A DNA stretch of 64,000 nt from Pseudomonas sp. B21-028 (GCF_024749045.1 NZ_CP087184.1:5952001-6016000), one strand, 5' to 3'; counted from the first letter of the stretch, positions 1 to 9,360 are shown. Program-made: numbers and translations. The notes: a model not told the origin generated them from the letters alone.

Positions 1-147
1 GCCGATGATGTCGACGCCGTTGGCCAGCAGTGCAGCGGCCAGGGAATCGCCTTCGAAGCCTTTGTAGGTCTGGCCGTTGAAGGTGAAGCTCAGCACTTTG
101 TTGCGGTCGATCCGTCCGCCGTTGGACAGGCGATTGATCTGGCTCAT
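1..147 (-). CDS. soxA: Sarcosine oxidase alpha subunit, N-terminal fragment (cut by window edge)
   Basis: Only the first 49 codons lie in the window; the gene runs off the left end. The reading begins MSQINRLSNGGRIDRNK and continues into FTFNGQTYKGFEGDSLAAAL, the N-terminal fold typical of the alpha subunit of heterotetrameric sarcosine oxidase. This enzyme is cytoplasmic, carries FAD, FMN and NAD, and turns sarcosine into glycine while passing the methyl group to tetrahydrofolate. The start codon overlaps the soxD stop by 4 bp, so the two are translationally coupled. Its place after glyA, soxB and soxD is the standard Pseudomonas order. Confidence 0.9.
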   Translation of the reverse strand, partial: MSQINRLSNGGRIDRNKVLSFTFNGQTYKGFEGDSLAAALLANGVDIIG

Positions 148-473
148 ACCTTCTCTCCCAGAGCCTGTGCGGCCGCTTTCGGACTGTCAGCCTTGTCAGT
201 GAATTGCGGCTTTTGGCCGATCTTGTAGGTTTCCAGGATTTCGTAGGTCACGGTGTCGCGGGTCGCGTTGAAGTACTGGCGGCAACCGGCAGCGTGGATC
301 CACAACTCATGGTGCAGGCCGCGAGGGTTGTCGCGGAAGAACATGTAGTCGCCCCACTCCTCGTCGGTGCAGCTGTTCGGGTCCAGTGGACGCGGGATGT
401 GCGCCTGGCCGGACGAATGGAATTCCTCTTCGGAGCGCAGTTCGCCGCAGTGAGGACAGAAGATGTGCAACAT
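144..473 (-). CDS. soxD: Sarcosine oxidase delta subunit
   Basis: A 109-residue protein of the usual delta-subunit length. Cys6 and Cys9 (CPHC) together with His60 and Cys64 form the zinc-binding pattern known for the small delta subunit of heterotetrameric sarcosine oxidase. The subunit is structural: it helps hold the alpha/beta complex that demethylates sarcosine. It lies between soxB (14 bp gap) and soxA (4 bp overlap) in one minus-strand operon, so it should be made in step with them. Identification rests on the zinc pattern, the length and the strict gene order. Confidence 0.95.
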   Translation of the reverse strand: MLHIFCPHCGELRSEEEFHSSGQAHIPRPLDPNSCTDEEWGDYMFFRDNPRGLHHELWIHAAGCRQYFNATRDTVTYEILETYKIGQKPQFTDKADSPKAAAQALGEKV

Positions 474-487
474 AGGGATTTCTCCTG

Positions 488-1738
488 TTAGTGGGCGACG
501 GCAGCAGCGCCGTGTTCGTCGATGAGCGCACCGTTGTGGAAACGGTCGATGGAAAACGGTGCGGCCAGTGGGTGCATTTCACCCTTGGCCAGGCTGGCGG
601 CAAACACGTTGCCCGAGCCCGGAGTGGCCTTGAAGCCACCGGTGCCCCAACCGCAGTTGAAGAACATGTTCGGCACCGGCGTCTTGGAGATGATCGGGCA
701 GGCGTCCGGCGTGGTGTCGACGATGCCGCCCCACTGACGGTTCATGCGCACCCGCGAGAGCACTGGGAACATCTCGACGATGGCCTGGATGGTGTGCTCG
801 ATCACCGGGTACGAACCGCGCTGGCCGTAGCCGACCCAGCCGTCGATACCGGCACCGATCACCAGGTCGCCCTTGTCGGACTGGCTGATGTAGCCGTGCA
901 CGGCGTTGGACATGATCACGCTGTCGATGATCGGCTTGATCGGCTCGGACACCAGGGCTTGCAACGGGTGGGATTCGACCGGCAGGCGGAAGCCGGCCAG
1001 CTTGGCCATGTGCCCCGAGTTACCGGCGGTCACCACGCCGACGCGCTTGGCGCCGATGAAGCCCTTGTTGGTTTCCACACCGATGCACACGCCGTTTTCC
1101 TTTCGGAAACCGATTACCTCGGTCTGCTGGATCAGGTCCACGCCGAGGGCGTCCGCGGCACGGGCAAAGCCCCAGGCCACGGCATCGTGACGGGCCACGC
1201 CGCCGCGACGCTGGACGGTAGCGCCCAACACCGGGTAGCGGGTGTTCTTCGAGCAGTCCAGGTACGGGATCTCGTCGGCCACTTGCTTGGTGTTGAGCAG
1301 CTCGCCATCCACGCCGTTGAGGCGGTTGGCGTTGACCCGACGCTCGGAGTCACGGATGTCCTGCAGGGTGTGGCACAGGTTGTACACACCGCGCTGGGAG
1401 AACATCACGTTGTAGTTCAGGTCCTGGGACAGGCCTTCCCAGAGCTTCATCGCGTGTTCGTACAGGTGGGCCGATTCGTCCCACAGGTAGTTGGAGCGCA
1501 CGATGGTGGTGTTGCGCGCGGTGTTACCGCCGCCCAGCCAGCCTTTCTCGACCACGGCCACGTTGGTGATGCCGTGCTCCTTGGCCAGGTAGTAGGCGGT
1601 CGCCAGGCCATGCCCGCCACCGCCGACGATAACCACGTCGTAGACCTTTTTCGGCGTCGGCGTACGCCACATCCGCTGCCAGTTTTCGTGATGGCTGAGA
1701 GAGTGCTTGAAGAGGCCGAAGCCCGAATAGCGTTGCAT
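488..1738 (-). CDS. soxB: Sarcosine oxidase beta subunit
   Basis: A 416-residue DAO-type flavoprotein. The N-terminal stretch [14 protein letters not shown] is characteristic of SoxB, and [20 protein letters not shown] is the Rossmann dinucleotide motif that binds FAD. The beta subunit holds the site where sarcosine is oxidised to glycine, with methylene transfer to folate. Two ATG codons sit two codons apart; the second is preferred because a GGAG is spaced 8 bases before it, whereas it almost touches the first (1744). The gene follows glyA by 21 bp and precedes soxD, forming the glyA-soxBDA(G) operon. In P. aeruginosa this operon is induced by glycine betaine or dimethylglycine through GbdR, and also by the sarcosine sensor SouR. 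Confidence 0.95.
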   Translation of the reverse strand: MQRYSGFGLFKHSLSHHENWQRMWRTPTPKKVYDVVIVGGGGHGLATAYYLAKEHGITNVAVVEKGWLGGGNTARNTTIVRSNYLWDESAHLYEHAMKLWEGLSQDLNYNVMFSQRGVYNLCHTLQDIRDSERRVNANRLNGVDGELLNTKQVADEIPYLDCSKNTRYPVLGATVQRRGGVARHDAVAWGFARAADALGVDLIQQTEVIGFRKENGVCIGVETNKGFIGAKRVGVVTAGNSGHMAKLAGFRLPVESHPLQALVSEPIKPIIDSVIMSNAVHGYISQSDKGDLVIGAGIDGWVGYGQRGSYPVIEHTIQAIVEMFPVLSRVRMNRQWGGIVDTTPDACPIISKTPVPNMFFNCGWGTGGFKATPGSGNVFAASLAKGEMHPLAAPFSIDRFHNGALIDEHGAAAVAH

Positions 1739-1759
1739 AGTCATTACTCCAAAACCGAC

Positions 1760-3013
1760 TCAGCGATAAACCGGGAAGTCCGCGCACAGGGCCGCCACTT
1801 GCTGGGCGACATTGGCCTCGACATCGGCGTCGCCGAGGTTGTCGAGGATGTCGCAGATCCAGCCGGCCAGCGTCACGCACTGGGAAACCTTGAAGCCACG
1901 CGTGGTCACCGCCGGAGTACCGATGCGCAGGCCCGAAGTCACGAATGGCGACTGCGGGTCGTTCGGCACGGCGTTCTTGTTGACGGTGATGTGAGCGCGA
2001 CCCAGGGCGGCATCGGCGTCCTTGCCGGTCAGGCCCTGACGGATCAGGCTGACCAGGAACAGGTGGTTATCGGTGCCGCCGGACACTACATCGTAGCCGC
2101 GCTTGATGAACACGCCAGCCATGGCCTGGGCGTTTTCGATCACTTGCTGCTGGTAGGCCTTGAAACCAGGCTCCAGCGCTTCCTTGAAGCACACCGCCTT
2201 GCCGGCGATCACGTGCATCAGCGGACCGCCCTGGGCGCCCGGGAATACCGCGGCGTTGAGCTTCTTCTCGATCTCTTCGTTGGACTTGGCCAGGATCAGG
2301 CCGCCACGCGGACCACGCAGGGTCTTGTGGGTGGTCGTGGTGACCACATCGGCGTAGGGCAGCGGGTTCGGGTACAGGCCGGCGGCCACCAGGCCAGCGA
2401 CGTGGGCCATGTCGACGAACAGCAGGGCACCGACCTTGTCGGCGATCTGACGGAAGCGTGGGAAGTCCAGGGTCTTGGAGTAGGCCGAGAAACCGGCAAC
2501 GATCATCTTCGGCTTGTGCTCGACCGCCAGACGCTCGACTTCATCGTAGTCGATCAAGCCGGTGGTGGTGTCGATGCCGTACTGCACGGCGTTGTAGAGC
2601 TTGCCCGAGGACGACACTTTGGCGCCGTGGGTCAGGTGACCGCCGTGGGCCAGGCTCATGCCCAGGATGGTGTCGCCAGCTTGCAGCAGGGCCAGGTAGA
2701 CGGCGCTGTTGGCCGAAGAACCGGAGTGCGGCTGGACGTTGGCGTAATCGGCGCCGAACAGTTGCTTGGCGCGTTCGATGGCCAGGGCTTCGACCTTGTC
2801 GACGTGCTCGCAGCCACCGTAGTAGCGCTTGCCTGGATAGCCTTCGGCGTATTTGTTGGTCAGGCCGCTGCCCTGGGCCTGCATGACACGCTTGCTGGTG
2901 TAGTTTTCTGACGCGATCAGTTCGATGTGATCTTCCTGGCGTTGCTCTTCGGCGTTCATCGCCGCCAGCAGTGCATCATCGTAACCCTGGATTTGGTCTT
3001 GCTTGCTGAACAT
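1760..3013 (-). CDS. glyA: Serine hydroxymethyltransferase (sarcosine-operon copy)
   Basis: A 417-residue PLP enzyme beginning [19 protein letters not shown]. It interconverts glycine plus methylene-tetrahydrofolate with serine. The PLP lysine is Lys230 within [14 protein letters not shown], and the family stretches [11 protein letters not shown] and [14 protein letters not shown] are present. The reading frame is open much further upstream, but the start at 3013 gives the family length and has a GGAGAG 5 bases before it; the extension overlaps a REP element. As first gene before soxBDA it consumes both the glycine and the one-carbon unit made by sarcosine oxidase. No glycine-riboswitch-like structure was recognised in the leader. 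Confidence 0.96.
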   Translation of the reverse strand: MFSKQDQIQGYDDALLAAMNAEEQRQEDHIELIASENYTSKRVMQAQGSGLTNKYAEGYPGKRYYGGCEHVDKVEALAIERAKQLFGADYANVQPHSGSSANSAVYLALLQAGDTILGMSLAHGGHLTHGAKVSSSGKLYNAVQYGIDTTTGLIDYDEVERLAVEHKPKMIVAGFSAYSKTLDFPRFRQIADKVGALLFVDMAHVAGLVAAGLYPNPLPYADVVTTTTHKTLRGPRGGLILAKSNEEIEKKLNAAVFPGAQGGPLMHVIAGKAVCFKEALEPGFKAYQQQVIENAQAMAGVFIKRGYDVVSGGTDNHLFLVSLIRQGLTGKDADAALGRAHITVNKNAVPNDPQSPFVTSGLRIGTPAVTTRGFKVSQCVTLAGWICDILDNLGDADVEANVAQQVAALCADFPVYR

Positions 3014-3176
3014 CGCGTCTCTCCCAGCGGCGTCGGTACGCCTTTTTGTCTTGGTGAGGCACCGCCCGTTCGACAGTGCCCTTTGGATGCGATGGTATGG
3101 CTGGCGCAGGCAGGTCAAATGCCTATGGACGCCACGCAAAGGCGCGTTTACGACATGGCATATGACGCGATCACTG

Positions 3177-3308
3177 TGGCGAGGGGATTTATCCCCGCTG
3201 GGGCGCGAAGCGGCCCTGAAACCAGACGTCTGCGTGTGTGATATTGATTGAGCTGGGCGCTTTTGGGGCCGCTTCGCACCCCAGCGGGGATAAATCCCCT
3301 CGCCACAG
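3177..3308. repeat. REP pair, family B (inverted)
   Basis: Inverted copies of GTGGCGAGGGGATTTATCCC...GCTGGG face each other around a short spacer. They fill most of the gap between the glyA promoter side and the end of the TraX-like gene. Five further full copies occur in this window. Such paired REPs (REPINs) are mobilised by RAYT transposases in pseudomonads. The 3014-3176 stretch before it should contain the glyA promoter; nothing specific was recognised there. Confidence 0.85.
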
Positions 3309-3326
3309 CTCGCTGGGCAACACGCG

Positions 3327-4031
3327 CTATGCGGCGATTTGACGAACCGCAAGCAATACCAGGAAATGTCCGGGATATAAGGCATATGCCCAGCGCCGCA
3401 TCGGCGGCGGATGAAAACGTCCCGCCCGGCGCAAAAGCAACAGCCCGAGCCCTGGCGCAAACAGGCAAGCCAGCATGCCCCATACCGCCACCTCACTCCC
3501 CAGCCATGCAGCGCCATAAAGTACCCGCCACTGATTGGCCGCCAGGCACACCAACCCTGGCAACCATGCGAAGTACCAGGGCCGACGAACCACCAGCAAC
3601 ATCGCCAGGGGCAGCAGCACGCCGAAGAAACCGAACATCAGTCGTGAAGCGCACAGTGCCGCCAGCAGCAACGCCCCCAACGCCAGGCATCGGGCCTCCC
3701 ATTGCGATGCCTGCCAGCCGCGCGCCACCAGCAGCCCCAGGATCAGCGTCGGCAATACATTCAACGTAGAGGGGTCGGGGATGAACAGTCGATAAGGGAT
3801 TTCACTGATCGCGCCGAACAGCAACAGCCAGCCCAGATAACGCCACGGCACGACACCGGCTCCGTCCCGCGCCAGATTCGCCGCCATCGCCAGGCAGAAC
3901 CCAGGAAACGCCAGGCGCCCCGGCACGTAGAGCCAATCGGCGGAAAAACCGACATATCGCAGATGATCGAGCACCATCGCCAACAAAGCCAGCCACTTGA
4001 GCAGGTCCAAGGCCCGGTCGCGCTGGTTCAT
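3327..4031 (-). CDS. TraX family membrane protein
   Basis: A 234-residue, strongly hydrophobic protein beginning [26 protein letters not shown]. The early DLLKxxA...DHLR stretch and about eight predicted membrane segments match the TraX/acyltransferase-3-like family, whose founding member acetylates F-pilin. The family in chromosomes has no agreed substrate. A GTG two codons upstream (4037) is less likely than the ATG chosen. It is transcribed away from threonine aldolase and is followed by a REP pair. Role here unknown; it is placed in this region in related genomes as well, to my knowledge, without known link to betaine metabolism. Confidence 0.75.
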   Translation of the reverse strand: MNQRDRALDLLKWLALLAMVLDHLRYVGFSADWLYVPGRLAFPGFCLAMAANLARDGAGVVPWRYLGWLLLFGAISEIPYRLFIPDPSTLNVLPTLILGLLVARGWQASQWEARCLALGALLLAALCASRLMFGFFGVLLPLAMLLVVRRPWYFAWLPGLVCLAANQWRVLYGAAWLGSEVAVWGMLACLFAPGLGLLLLRRAGRFHPPPMRRWAYALYPGHFLVLLAVRQIAA

Positions 4032-4223
4032 GTGCACAGTCGTCCGGCGGCTTTGTGATTTCCTGACAGAAACATCCGGTGTGTTCCCCCGCTAATCTTG
4101 GGTAAAGTGCGCACCAACATCGACCACGGCGTCGTTGATCAAACACGCCGAACCATGAAACTCCCCACCCGGGAATTTCTGCCAGGGATCTTTACCCAGG
4201 ACCTCTACTCCAGGAGCAAGGCC

Positions 4224-5264
4224 ATGACCGACAAGAGTCAACAGTTCGCCAGTGACAACTATTCCGGCATTTGTCCCGAAGCCTGGGCGGCCATGGAAGA
4301 AGCCAACCAGGGCCACCAGCGCGCCTACGGCGACGATGAATGGACCCATCGGGCGGCCGACGATTTCCGCGCCCTGTTCGAAACCGATTGCGAAGTGTTC
4401 TTCGCGTTCAACGGCACCGCGGCCAACTCCCTGGCGCTGTCCTCGCTGTGCCAGAGTTACCACAGCGTGATCTGTTCGGAAACCGCCCACGTCGAAACCG
4501 ACGAGTGCGGCGCACCGGAGTTCTTTTCCAACGGTTCCAAGCTGCTGCTGGCACGCACTGAAAACGGCAAGCTGACGCCTGCCTCGATCCGCGAAATCGC
4601 CCTCAAGCGCCAGGACATCCACTACCCCAAGCCCCGGGTCGTGACCCTGACCCAGGCGACGGAAGTCGGCAGCATCTATACCCCGGACGAAATCCGCGCC
4701 ATCAGCAATACCTGCAAGGAACTGGGGTTGAACCTGCACATGGACGGCGCGCGGTTTTCCAATGCCTGCGCCTTCCTCGGCTGCTCACCGGCCGACCTGA
4801 CCTGGAAAGTGGGCGTCGACGTGCTGTGCTTCGGCGGCACGAAAAACGGCATGGCGGTGGGTGAAGCCATCCTGTTCTTCAACCACGATCTGGCGGTGGA
4901 CTTCGACTATCGCTGCAAACAGGCCGGGCAACTGGCATCGAAAATGCGTTTCCTCTCCGCCCCCTGGGTCGGCCTGCTGCAAAACGACGCCTGGCTCAAG
5001 CACGCCCGCCACGCCAACCACTGCGCCCAACTGCTGGCGCAATTGGTGAGCGACATCCCTGGCGTGGAACTGATGTTCCCGGTCCAGGCCAACGGCGTAT
5101 TCCTGCAACTCTCGGAACCGGCCATCGCCGCCCTCACGGCCCGCGGCTGGCGCTTCTACACCTTCATCGGCAAAGGCGGCGCACGGTTCATGTGCTCGTG
5201 GGATACCGAAGAGGCGCGGGTACGGGAACTGGCGGCGGATATTCGGGAAGTGATGAGCGCCTGA
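4224..5264 (+). CDS. ltaE: Low-specificity L-threonine aldolase
   Basis: A 346-residue PLP fold-type I enzyme that cleaves L-threonine or allo-threonine to glycine and acetaldehyde. Visible landmarks are the N-terminal FASDNYSGICPEAW, the glycine-rich FAFNGTAANSLAL, the HMDGARFSNA strand carrying the PLP-binding aspartate, and CFGGTKNGM with the catalytic lysine. The ATG at 4224 has AGGAG seven bases before it, so the longer open frame from 4098 is rejected. It adds another glycine-forming activity beside glyA and the sarcosine oxidase operon, as in P. aeruginosa where the same gene lies between glyA-sox and gbcAB. Confidence 0.93.
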   Translation: MTDKSQQFASDNYSGICPEAWAAMEEANQGHQRAYGDDEWTHRAADDFRALFETDCEVFFAFNGTAANSLALSSLCQSYHSVICSETAHVETDECGAPEFFSNGSKLLLARTENGKLTPASIREIALKRQDIHYPKPRVVTLTQATEVGSIYTPDEIRAISNTCKELGLNLHMDGARFSNACAFLGCSPADLTWKVGVDVLCFGGTKNGMAVGEAILFFNHDLAVDFDYRCKQAGQLASKMRFLSAPWVGLLQNDAWLKHARHANHCAQLLAQLVSDIPGVELMFPVQANGVFLQLSEPAIAALTARGWRFYTFIGKGGARFMCSWDTEEARVRELAADIREVMSA

Positions 5265-5287
5265 AGCGACCACCCAAGAACACTGTT

Positions 5288-5357
5288 GCAAGTCCTCTTG
5301 CTCCCGCTGGGCTGCGCCGAAAGGATTGCTGCGCAGCCCAGCGGGGCTTCACCCCTC
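5288..5357. repeat. Degenerate REP-like hairpin after ltaE
   Basis: Two arms, CCGCTGGGCTGCG and GCAGCCCAGCGG, flank a short loop. They resemble the inner part of the family B REPs but lack the GTGGCGAGGGG ends. It may serve as the ltaE transcript end. Confidence 0.55.
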
Positions 5358-5398
5358 AGACCCCACCCGCCAGAAGCATCAAATCCGGGACGCGTCTA

Positions 5399-5414
5399 CT
5401 GTCAGACCTGACAG
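5399..5414. promoter_or_regulatory. Palindrome before a small orphan gene
   Basis: CTGTCAGACCTGACAG has perfect 7-bp arms and a 2-bp centre. It lies about 130 bp before the small gene at 5546. A longer relative (CTACTGTCA...TGACAGTAG) sits before another orphan gene at 26701-26728. The shared core TACTGTCA-N4-TGACAG suggests one binding protein; the identity of that protein is not known from the sequence. Confidence 0.5.
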
Positions 5415-5545
5415 CAGACGGTGCCAATCCGCCTATCTAACATAAGTACCTCCTTGACGGTGAGACAGGCAGTTCGCGCTCGACAGTACCGATTGAGGCC
5501 AAGAGCAGTTCCACTTCGGAACCGGATCGCAAGAGGTAAATCGCC

Positions 5546-5797
5546 ATGGCCAAACCAGTACGCATTGAAATTTCATTCTCCCCCTTGGACTACCCTGACC
5601 AGGTCCAGGTTTATATTCCACCCCATGAGAATTACCGTGAGATGTTGCTCGGAGCCCAGGTCGGCGACGGGATCAGTTTCAGGCATGAGGACAAGTATTT
5701 CTTTGGAACAGTAGCGAGACGAAGCTTTGCTTCCAGAACACCCACAGACCCGGAGGATTCGGACTGGATGCTGCAACTTCACTTAAGCAACTCATAA
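5546..5797 (+). CDS. Small protein of unknown function
   Basis: An 83-residue soluble protein beginning MAKPVRIEISFSPLDY, without signal peptide or membrane segment. Alternating hydrophobic residues in the first 60 positions (RIEISFS, VQVYIP, GISFRHEDKYFFGTVA) suggest a small beta-barrel or sandwich. AAGAGGTAA 8 bases before the ATG supports the start. I do not recognise the family. It stands alone between ltaE and the RAYT transposase, behind a palindromic site shared with the orphan gene at 26805, which suggests common control rather than a link to its neighbours. Confidence 0.6.
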   Translation: MAKPVRIEISFSPLDYPDQVQVYIPPHENYREMLLGAQVGDGISFRHEDKYFFGTVARRSFASRTPTDPEDSDWMLQLHLSNS

Positions 5798-5817
5798 GGC
5801 TGTTAATTTCCTGATCA

Positions 5818-5862
5818 TTCCCACGCTCTGCGTGGGAATGCCGTCACGGACGCTCCGTGTTC
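5818..5862 (+). repeat. REP, RAYT-associated family C, upstream copy
   Basis: TTCCCACGCTCTGCGTGGGA is a hairpin, followed by GGACGCTCCGTGTTC, the usual second element of this REP class. It lies just before the RAYT gene and is repeated twice after it. This family is otherwise rare in the window, so the copies belong to this transposase locus. Confidence 0.85.
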
Positions 5863-5975
5863 AGTGCCTGCAAACGAACAGATTATTCTCACCTGCCACG
5901 CACCCTTTTCGCCTATCACGACATGAATCGGCAACTGCAACATGGCCATTCCACGCGCTACAAAGGAATGTCCCC

Positions 5976-6506
5976 ATGGGCCGGAGCCGCTACGTCATCA
6001 CCGAACCTGACAAACCGCACTTTCTCACCTGCACGCTCGTGGAGTGGCTGCCGCTGTTTGTACGGCCCTACCTCGTCGATCACCTGCTCGATTGCTGGCG
6101 TTATCAGCAAGCCCACCAGAACCTGCAACTGCTGGGTTATGTCGTTCTGGAGAATCATCTGCATTTCGTCGCCCAGGCACCGAACCTGAACAAGTGCTTG
6201 CGCCAGTTCAAATCATTTACGGCACGCCAGATTATTGATGACCTGCAGAGCAAAGGCGCAGAACGAGCGTTGCAACGCTTGAGGTTCAGCAAGCGGGCAC
6301 ATAAGCAAGACCGGGGGTATCAGCTTTGGCAGGAAGGCTCACATGCGGAGCAGATTCATAGCGAAACAGTCATGCGGCAAAAGCTGGATTACATCCACTT
6401 CAACCCGGTGAAGCGTGGGCATGTGGAATTACCGGAACATTGGCGGTATTCCAGTGCACACAATTACGCGGGGATGGAAGGCTTGATCGAGATTCAACGA
6501 CGGTAG
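5976..6506 (+). CDS. REP-associated tyrosine transposase (RAYT)
   Basis: A 176-residue single-stranded DNA transposase of the Y1/HUH superfamily. The metal-binding His-x-His occurs in ENHLHFVAQ and the catalytic tyrosine in KLDYIHFNPVKRG, both hallmarks of the family; MGRSRYVITEPDKPHFLT is the typical start. RAYTs cut and mobilise REP hairpins but are usually single-copy, domesticated genes. The ATG at 5976 is used because the frame further upstream runs through the flanking REP. One REP precedes it and a divergent pair follows, the classic RAYT/REP arrangement. Confidence 0.9.
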   Translation: MGRSRYVITEPDKPHFLTCTLVEWLPLFVRPYLVDHLLDCWRYQQAHQNLQLLGYVVLENHLHFVAQAPNLNKCLRQFKSFTARQIIDDLQSKGAERALQRLRFSKRAHKQDRGYQLWQEGSHAEQIHSETVMRQKLDYIHFNPVKRGHVELPEHWRYSSAHNYAGMEGLIEIQRR

Positions 6507-6527
6507 CGTGCAGACGGCTGGGGAGCT

Positions 6528-6646
6528 GGGACGCAGAGCGTCCCTGGCGGCATTCCCACGCAGAGCGTGGGAACGATCAGCACAATACCTGCCACCTCGT
6601 TCCCCACGCTCTGCGTGGGAATGCATCTCGGGACGCTCCGCGTTCC
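6528..6646. repeat. REPIN of RAYT-associated family C, downstream pair
   Basis: An inverted copy (GAACGCAGAGCGT-type order; CCCACGCAGAGCGTGGG at about 6554) is followed by a forward copy (CCCACGCTCTGCGTGGG at about 6602, then GGGACGCTCCGCGTTC). The pair lies between the RAYT stop and the end of gbcB and may end both convergent transcripts. Confidence 0.85.
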
Positions 6647-6671
6647 GGTTTCAGCGCCCCATGCGATCGAC

Positions 6672-7772
6672 TCAAAAATCGATCCGCACATCCCCCTTCG
6701 GCACACTGCAGCACGACAGGATGTAACCTTCGGCCTCGTCGTCCTCGGTGATCCCGCCGTTGTGGTCCATCTCCACTTCCCCGCCCAGCTTCATCACCTT
6801 GCACGTGCCGCAGATACCCATGCCGCAGGCCTTGGGGATCATCATGCCGAGTTTGGCGGCGGCGGCGTGGACGGTTTCTCCCGGTGCCACGCGAATGCTC
6901 TTGCCGGAGGAGGTGAATTCCACCAGATGCAGGTCCGCGGCATCGACTTCGGGGGCGTCGGCGGCCTGTTCGGCCTGCTCCACCGCGTCGGCGCGGGCTT
7001 CCGGTGGCGTGGCGCCGAAAGATTCCTCGTGATAACGCTTCATGTCGAAGCCGGCGGCTTCCAGCAGGCGCTTGACCGCGTTCATGTACGGCGTCGGGCC
7101 GCAGCAGAACACTTCGCGCTCCATGAAGTCCGGCGCCATCAGCTCCAGCATCTTGTGGTTCAGGTAACCGCGATAGCCAGCCCAGGGCTCGCCCAGGCCA
7201 TGTTTTTCACAGATCAGGTGCAGGCTGAAGTTGTCGATCCGCGACGCCATGTGCTCCAGCTCGCGGTGATAGATGATGTCCTTGGGCGAACGGGCGCTGT
7301 GGATGAACACCATGTCGACGTTGCCGTTGGTGTCGTAGTACCAGCGCGCCATGGACATCACCGGGGTGATGCCGACACCGCCGCTGAGGTAGAGCACCTT
7401 CGGGCTGGAGAAGTCGATGGCATTGAACAGCCCCACCGGCCCGTGCACCGCCAGCTCCTGGCCTTCGTGCAGGGTGTCATGCAGCCAGTTGGAGACCTTG
7501 CCCCCCGGCACGCGCTTGATGGTCACCGAAAAGCTGTAAGGCACCGACGGCGAGCTGGAAATGGTGTAAGAGCGCATGACCGGCTGACCTTCGATTTCCA
7601 GCTCCAGGGTGACAAACTGCCCCGGCTTGAAAAAGAACATGATCGGCTGGTCGGCCATGAAGCAGAACGTGCGCACATCCCAGGTTTCCTGGATGACTTT
7701 GACGCAACGCACGATATGTCGGCCATTGGCCCAGGTCTGGGTAGTGACCGGGTTCAGGAAATTATTGGACAT
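6672..7772 (-). CDS. gbcB: Glycine betaine monooxygenase, reductase subunit
   Basis: A 366-residue ferredoxin reductase that feeds electrons from NAD(P)H to the Rieske oxygenase GbcA for demethylation of glycine betaine to dimethylglycine. The FAD-binding RSYTISSSP, the nucleotide-binding LSGGVGITPVMSMARW and the C-terminal 2Fe-2S loop KACGMGICGTC followed by LSCCSVPKG are visible in that order. The frame is open to an ATG at 7838, but the ATG at 7772 has GGAGA 6 bases before it and gives the length known for Pseudomonas GbcB. It is divergent from gbcA, unlike an ordinary subunit operon. Confidence 0.95.
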   Translation of the reverse strand: MSNNFLNPVTTQTWANGRHIVRCVKVIQETWDVRTFCFMADQPIMFFFKPGQFVTLELEIEGQPVMRSYTISSSPSVPYSFSVTIKRVPGGKVSNWLHDTLHEGQELAVHGPVGLFNAIDFSSPKVLYLSGGVGITPVMSMARWYYDTNGNVDMVFIHSARSPKDIIYHRELEHMASRIDNFSLHLICEKHGLGEPWAGYRGYLNHKMLELMAPDFMEREVFCCGPTPYMNAVKRLLEAAGFDMKRYHEESFGATPPEARADAVEQAEQAADAPEVDAADLHLVEFTSSGKSIRVAPGETVHAAAAKLGMMIPKACGMGICGTCKVMKLGGEVEMDHNGGITEDDEAEGYILSCCSVPKGDVRIDF

Positions 7773-7840
7773 GCTGATCTCCACGGCCGACTGCCGGCCT
7801 TCATGGTTGTGATTGTGCTCAGGCGCCGAAACAGCCATTT

Positions 7841-7885
7841 ACCTATTCGCGACATTCACATACTTATCGCGACCAGCCCCTAACT
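7841..7885. promoter_or_regulatory. Candidate GbdR site in the gbcA-gbcB divergent region
   Basis: Two imperfect direct repeats, ATTCGCGACATTCAC and TATCGCGACCAGCCC, have their CGCGAC cores 20 bp apart. This fits the two-turn direct-repeat sites used by AraC-family proteins. A similar pair with 21-bp spacing is present before cbcX. GbdR is known in P. aeruginosa to activate gbcA and gbcB; the assignment to this exact site is inference. Confidence 0.4.
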
Positions 7886-8055
7886 ACCGGCTCTGGCGCG
7901 TCGGGAACAGATTGGGCCATGTCGCCCATGGATAAGGTTCGCCCCCTGCGCGGCCCCACACTCGCCTCAACAGACAAACAACGTTTTCTGCCTTGCGTAG
8001 CACAACCGATTAGCCATATTTCGCCGGCCACACAGATGGCCATGAGGATACAACG

Positions 8056-9351
8056 ATGGACGTGACCACAACCCTGAGCCTGGGCGATCCACTGGAACCC
8101 GCACGCAAGGCCACCGTGCAGATGCTGCAGGAACGCGAGCGCACCTACTCGCTGCCGCAGCCATTCTATAGCGACGAGCGCCTGTTCGATATCGACATGC
8201 AGGAGATCTTCCATAAGGAATGGCTGATCGCCGGCATGACCTGCGAGATCCCGACCAAGGGCAACTACCTCACCCTGCAAGTGGGCAAGAACCCGATCAT
8301 CGTGATCCGCGGCGCCGACGGTGTGGTCCACGCATTCCATAACGTTTGCCGTCACCGCGGTTCGCGCCTGTGCACCAGCGAAAAGGGCAAGGTCGCCAAG
8401 CTGGTCTGCCATTACCACCAGTGGACCTACGAGCTGGACGGTCGCCTGCTGTTCGCCGGCACCGAAATGGGCGCCGACTTCGACATGAAGGAATACGGCC
8501 TCAAGCCGGTGAACGTGAAAACCGCCGGTGGCTACATCTTCATCAGCCTGGCGGAGAACCCGCCGGCCATCGATGACTTCCTGTCGACCCTGGCCCATTA
8601 CATGGAACCCTACGACATGGAAAACACCAAGGTGGCGGTGCAAACCACCTTGATGGAGAAGGCCAACTGGAAACTGGTGCTGGAAAACAACCGCGAGTGC
8701 TACCACTGCGGCGGCTCCCACCCCGAATTGCTCAAGACCCTGCTGGAATGGGACGACGTCACCGACCCGCGCGCCGACCAGGCGTTCAAGGACCACGTGG
8801 CCGCTTCCGCCGCCGCCTGGGACGCCGAGAAGATCCCTTACGCCCACGCCAGCTTCGGCCTGCGTAACCGCATCGTGCGCATGCCGCTGCTCAAGGGCAC
8901 CGTCTCGATGACCATGGACGGCAAGCAAGGCTGCGCCAAGCTGATGGGCCGCATCAAGAACCCGGACCTGGGCTCGATGCGTATCCTGCACCTGCCGCAC
9001 TCGTGGAACCACTGCATGGGCGACCACATCATCGTGTTCACCGTGTGGCCGATCAGCGCCCAGGAAACCATGGTCACCACCAAGTGGATCGTGCACAAGG
9101 ACGCGGTCGAAGGCGTGGACTACGACGTGGCGCGCATGCGCGAAGTCTGGGATGCCACCAACGACCAGGACCGTCGCCTGGCCGAAGAGAACCAGCGCGG
9201 CATCAACTCCACCGCCTACCAGCCGGGCCCATACTCCAAGACCTATGAGTTCGGCGTGGTGAACTTCGTGGACTGGTACAGCGGCCGCATGCTGAACAAC
9301 CTGGGGGCCGAGCCTGCGCCGTACCTCAAGGGCATCAAGGTCCAGGCCTAA
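8056..9351 (+). CDS. gbcA: Glycine betaine monooxygenase, Rieske oxygenase subunit
   Basis: A 431-residue Rieske non-haem iron oxygenase that removes one methyl group of glycine betaine as formaldehyde, giving dimethylglycine. The Rieske cluster ligands are Cys98-x-His100 and Cys118-x-x-His121. The mononuclear iron histidines are His217 and His222 in ECYHCGGSHPELL. GAGGA lies about 8 bases before the ATG. It is transcribed away from gbcB, its electron donor. The length and motifs match characterised Pseudomonas GbcA, and the surrounding dgc, sox and glyA genes complete the same pathway. Confidence 0.96.
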   Translation: MDVTTTLSLGDPLEPARKATVQMLQERERTYSLPQPFYSDERLFDIDMQEIFHKEWLIAGMTCEIPTKGNYLTLQVGKNPIIVIRGADGVVHAFHNVCRHRGSRLCTSEKGKVAKLVCHYHQWTYELDGRLLFAGTEMGADFDMKEYGLKPVNVKTAGGYIFISLAENPPAIDDFLSTLAHYMEPYDMENTKVAVQTTLMEKANWKLVLENNRECYHCGGSHPELLKTLLEWDDVTDPRADQAFKDHVAASAAAWDAEKIPYAHASFGLRNRIVRMPLLKGTVSMTMDGKQGCAKLMGRIKNPDLGSMRILHLPHSWNHCMGDHIIVFTVWPISAQETMVTTKWIVHKDAVEGVDYDVARMREVWDATNDQDRRLAEENQRGINSTAYQPGPYSKTYEFGVVNFVDWYSGRMLNNLGAEPAPYLKGIKVQA

Positions 9352-9360
9352 AGCAAAAAG

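Noticed and set aside
491-2911. Long plus-strand open frame (806 codons) over soxB and glyA
   Set aside because: Antisense to two well-identified genes. Such frames are common in GC-rich DNA, and its composition (runs of Val, Gly, His, Asp, Gln) is that of a shadow frame.
3014-3176. Glycine riboswitch before glyA
   Set aside because: No tandem aptamer pattern could be seen, and the sarcosine operon is known to be controlled by GbdR and SouR activators instead.
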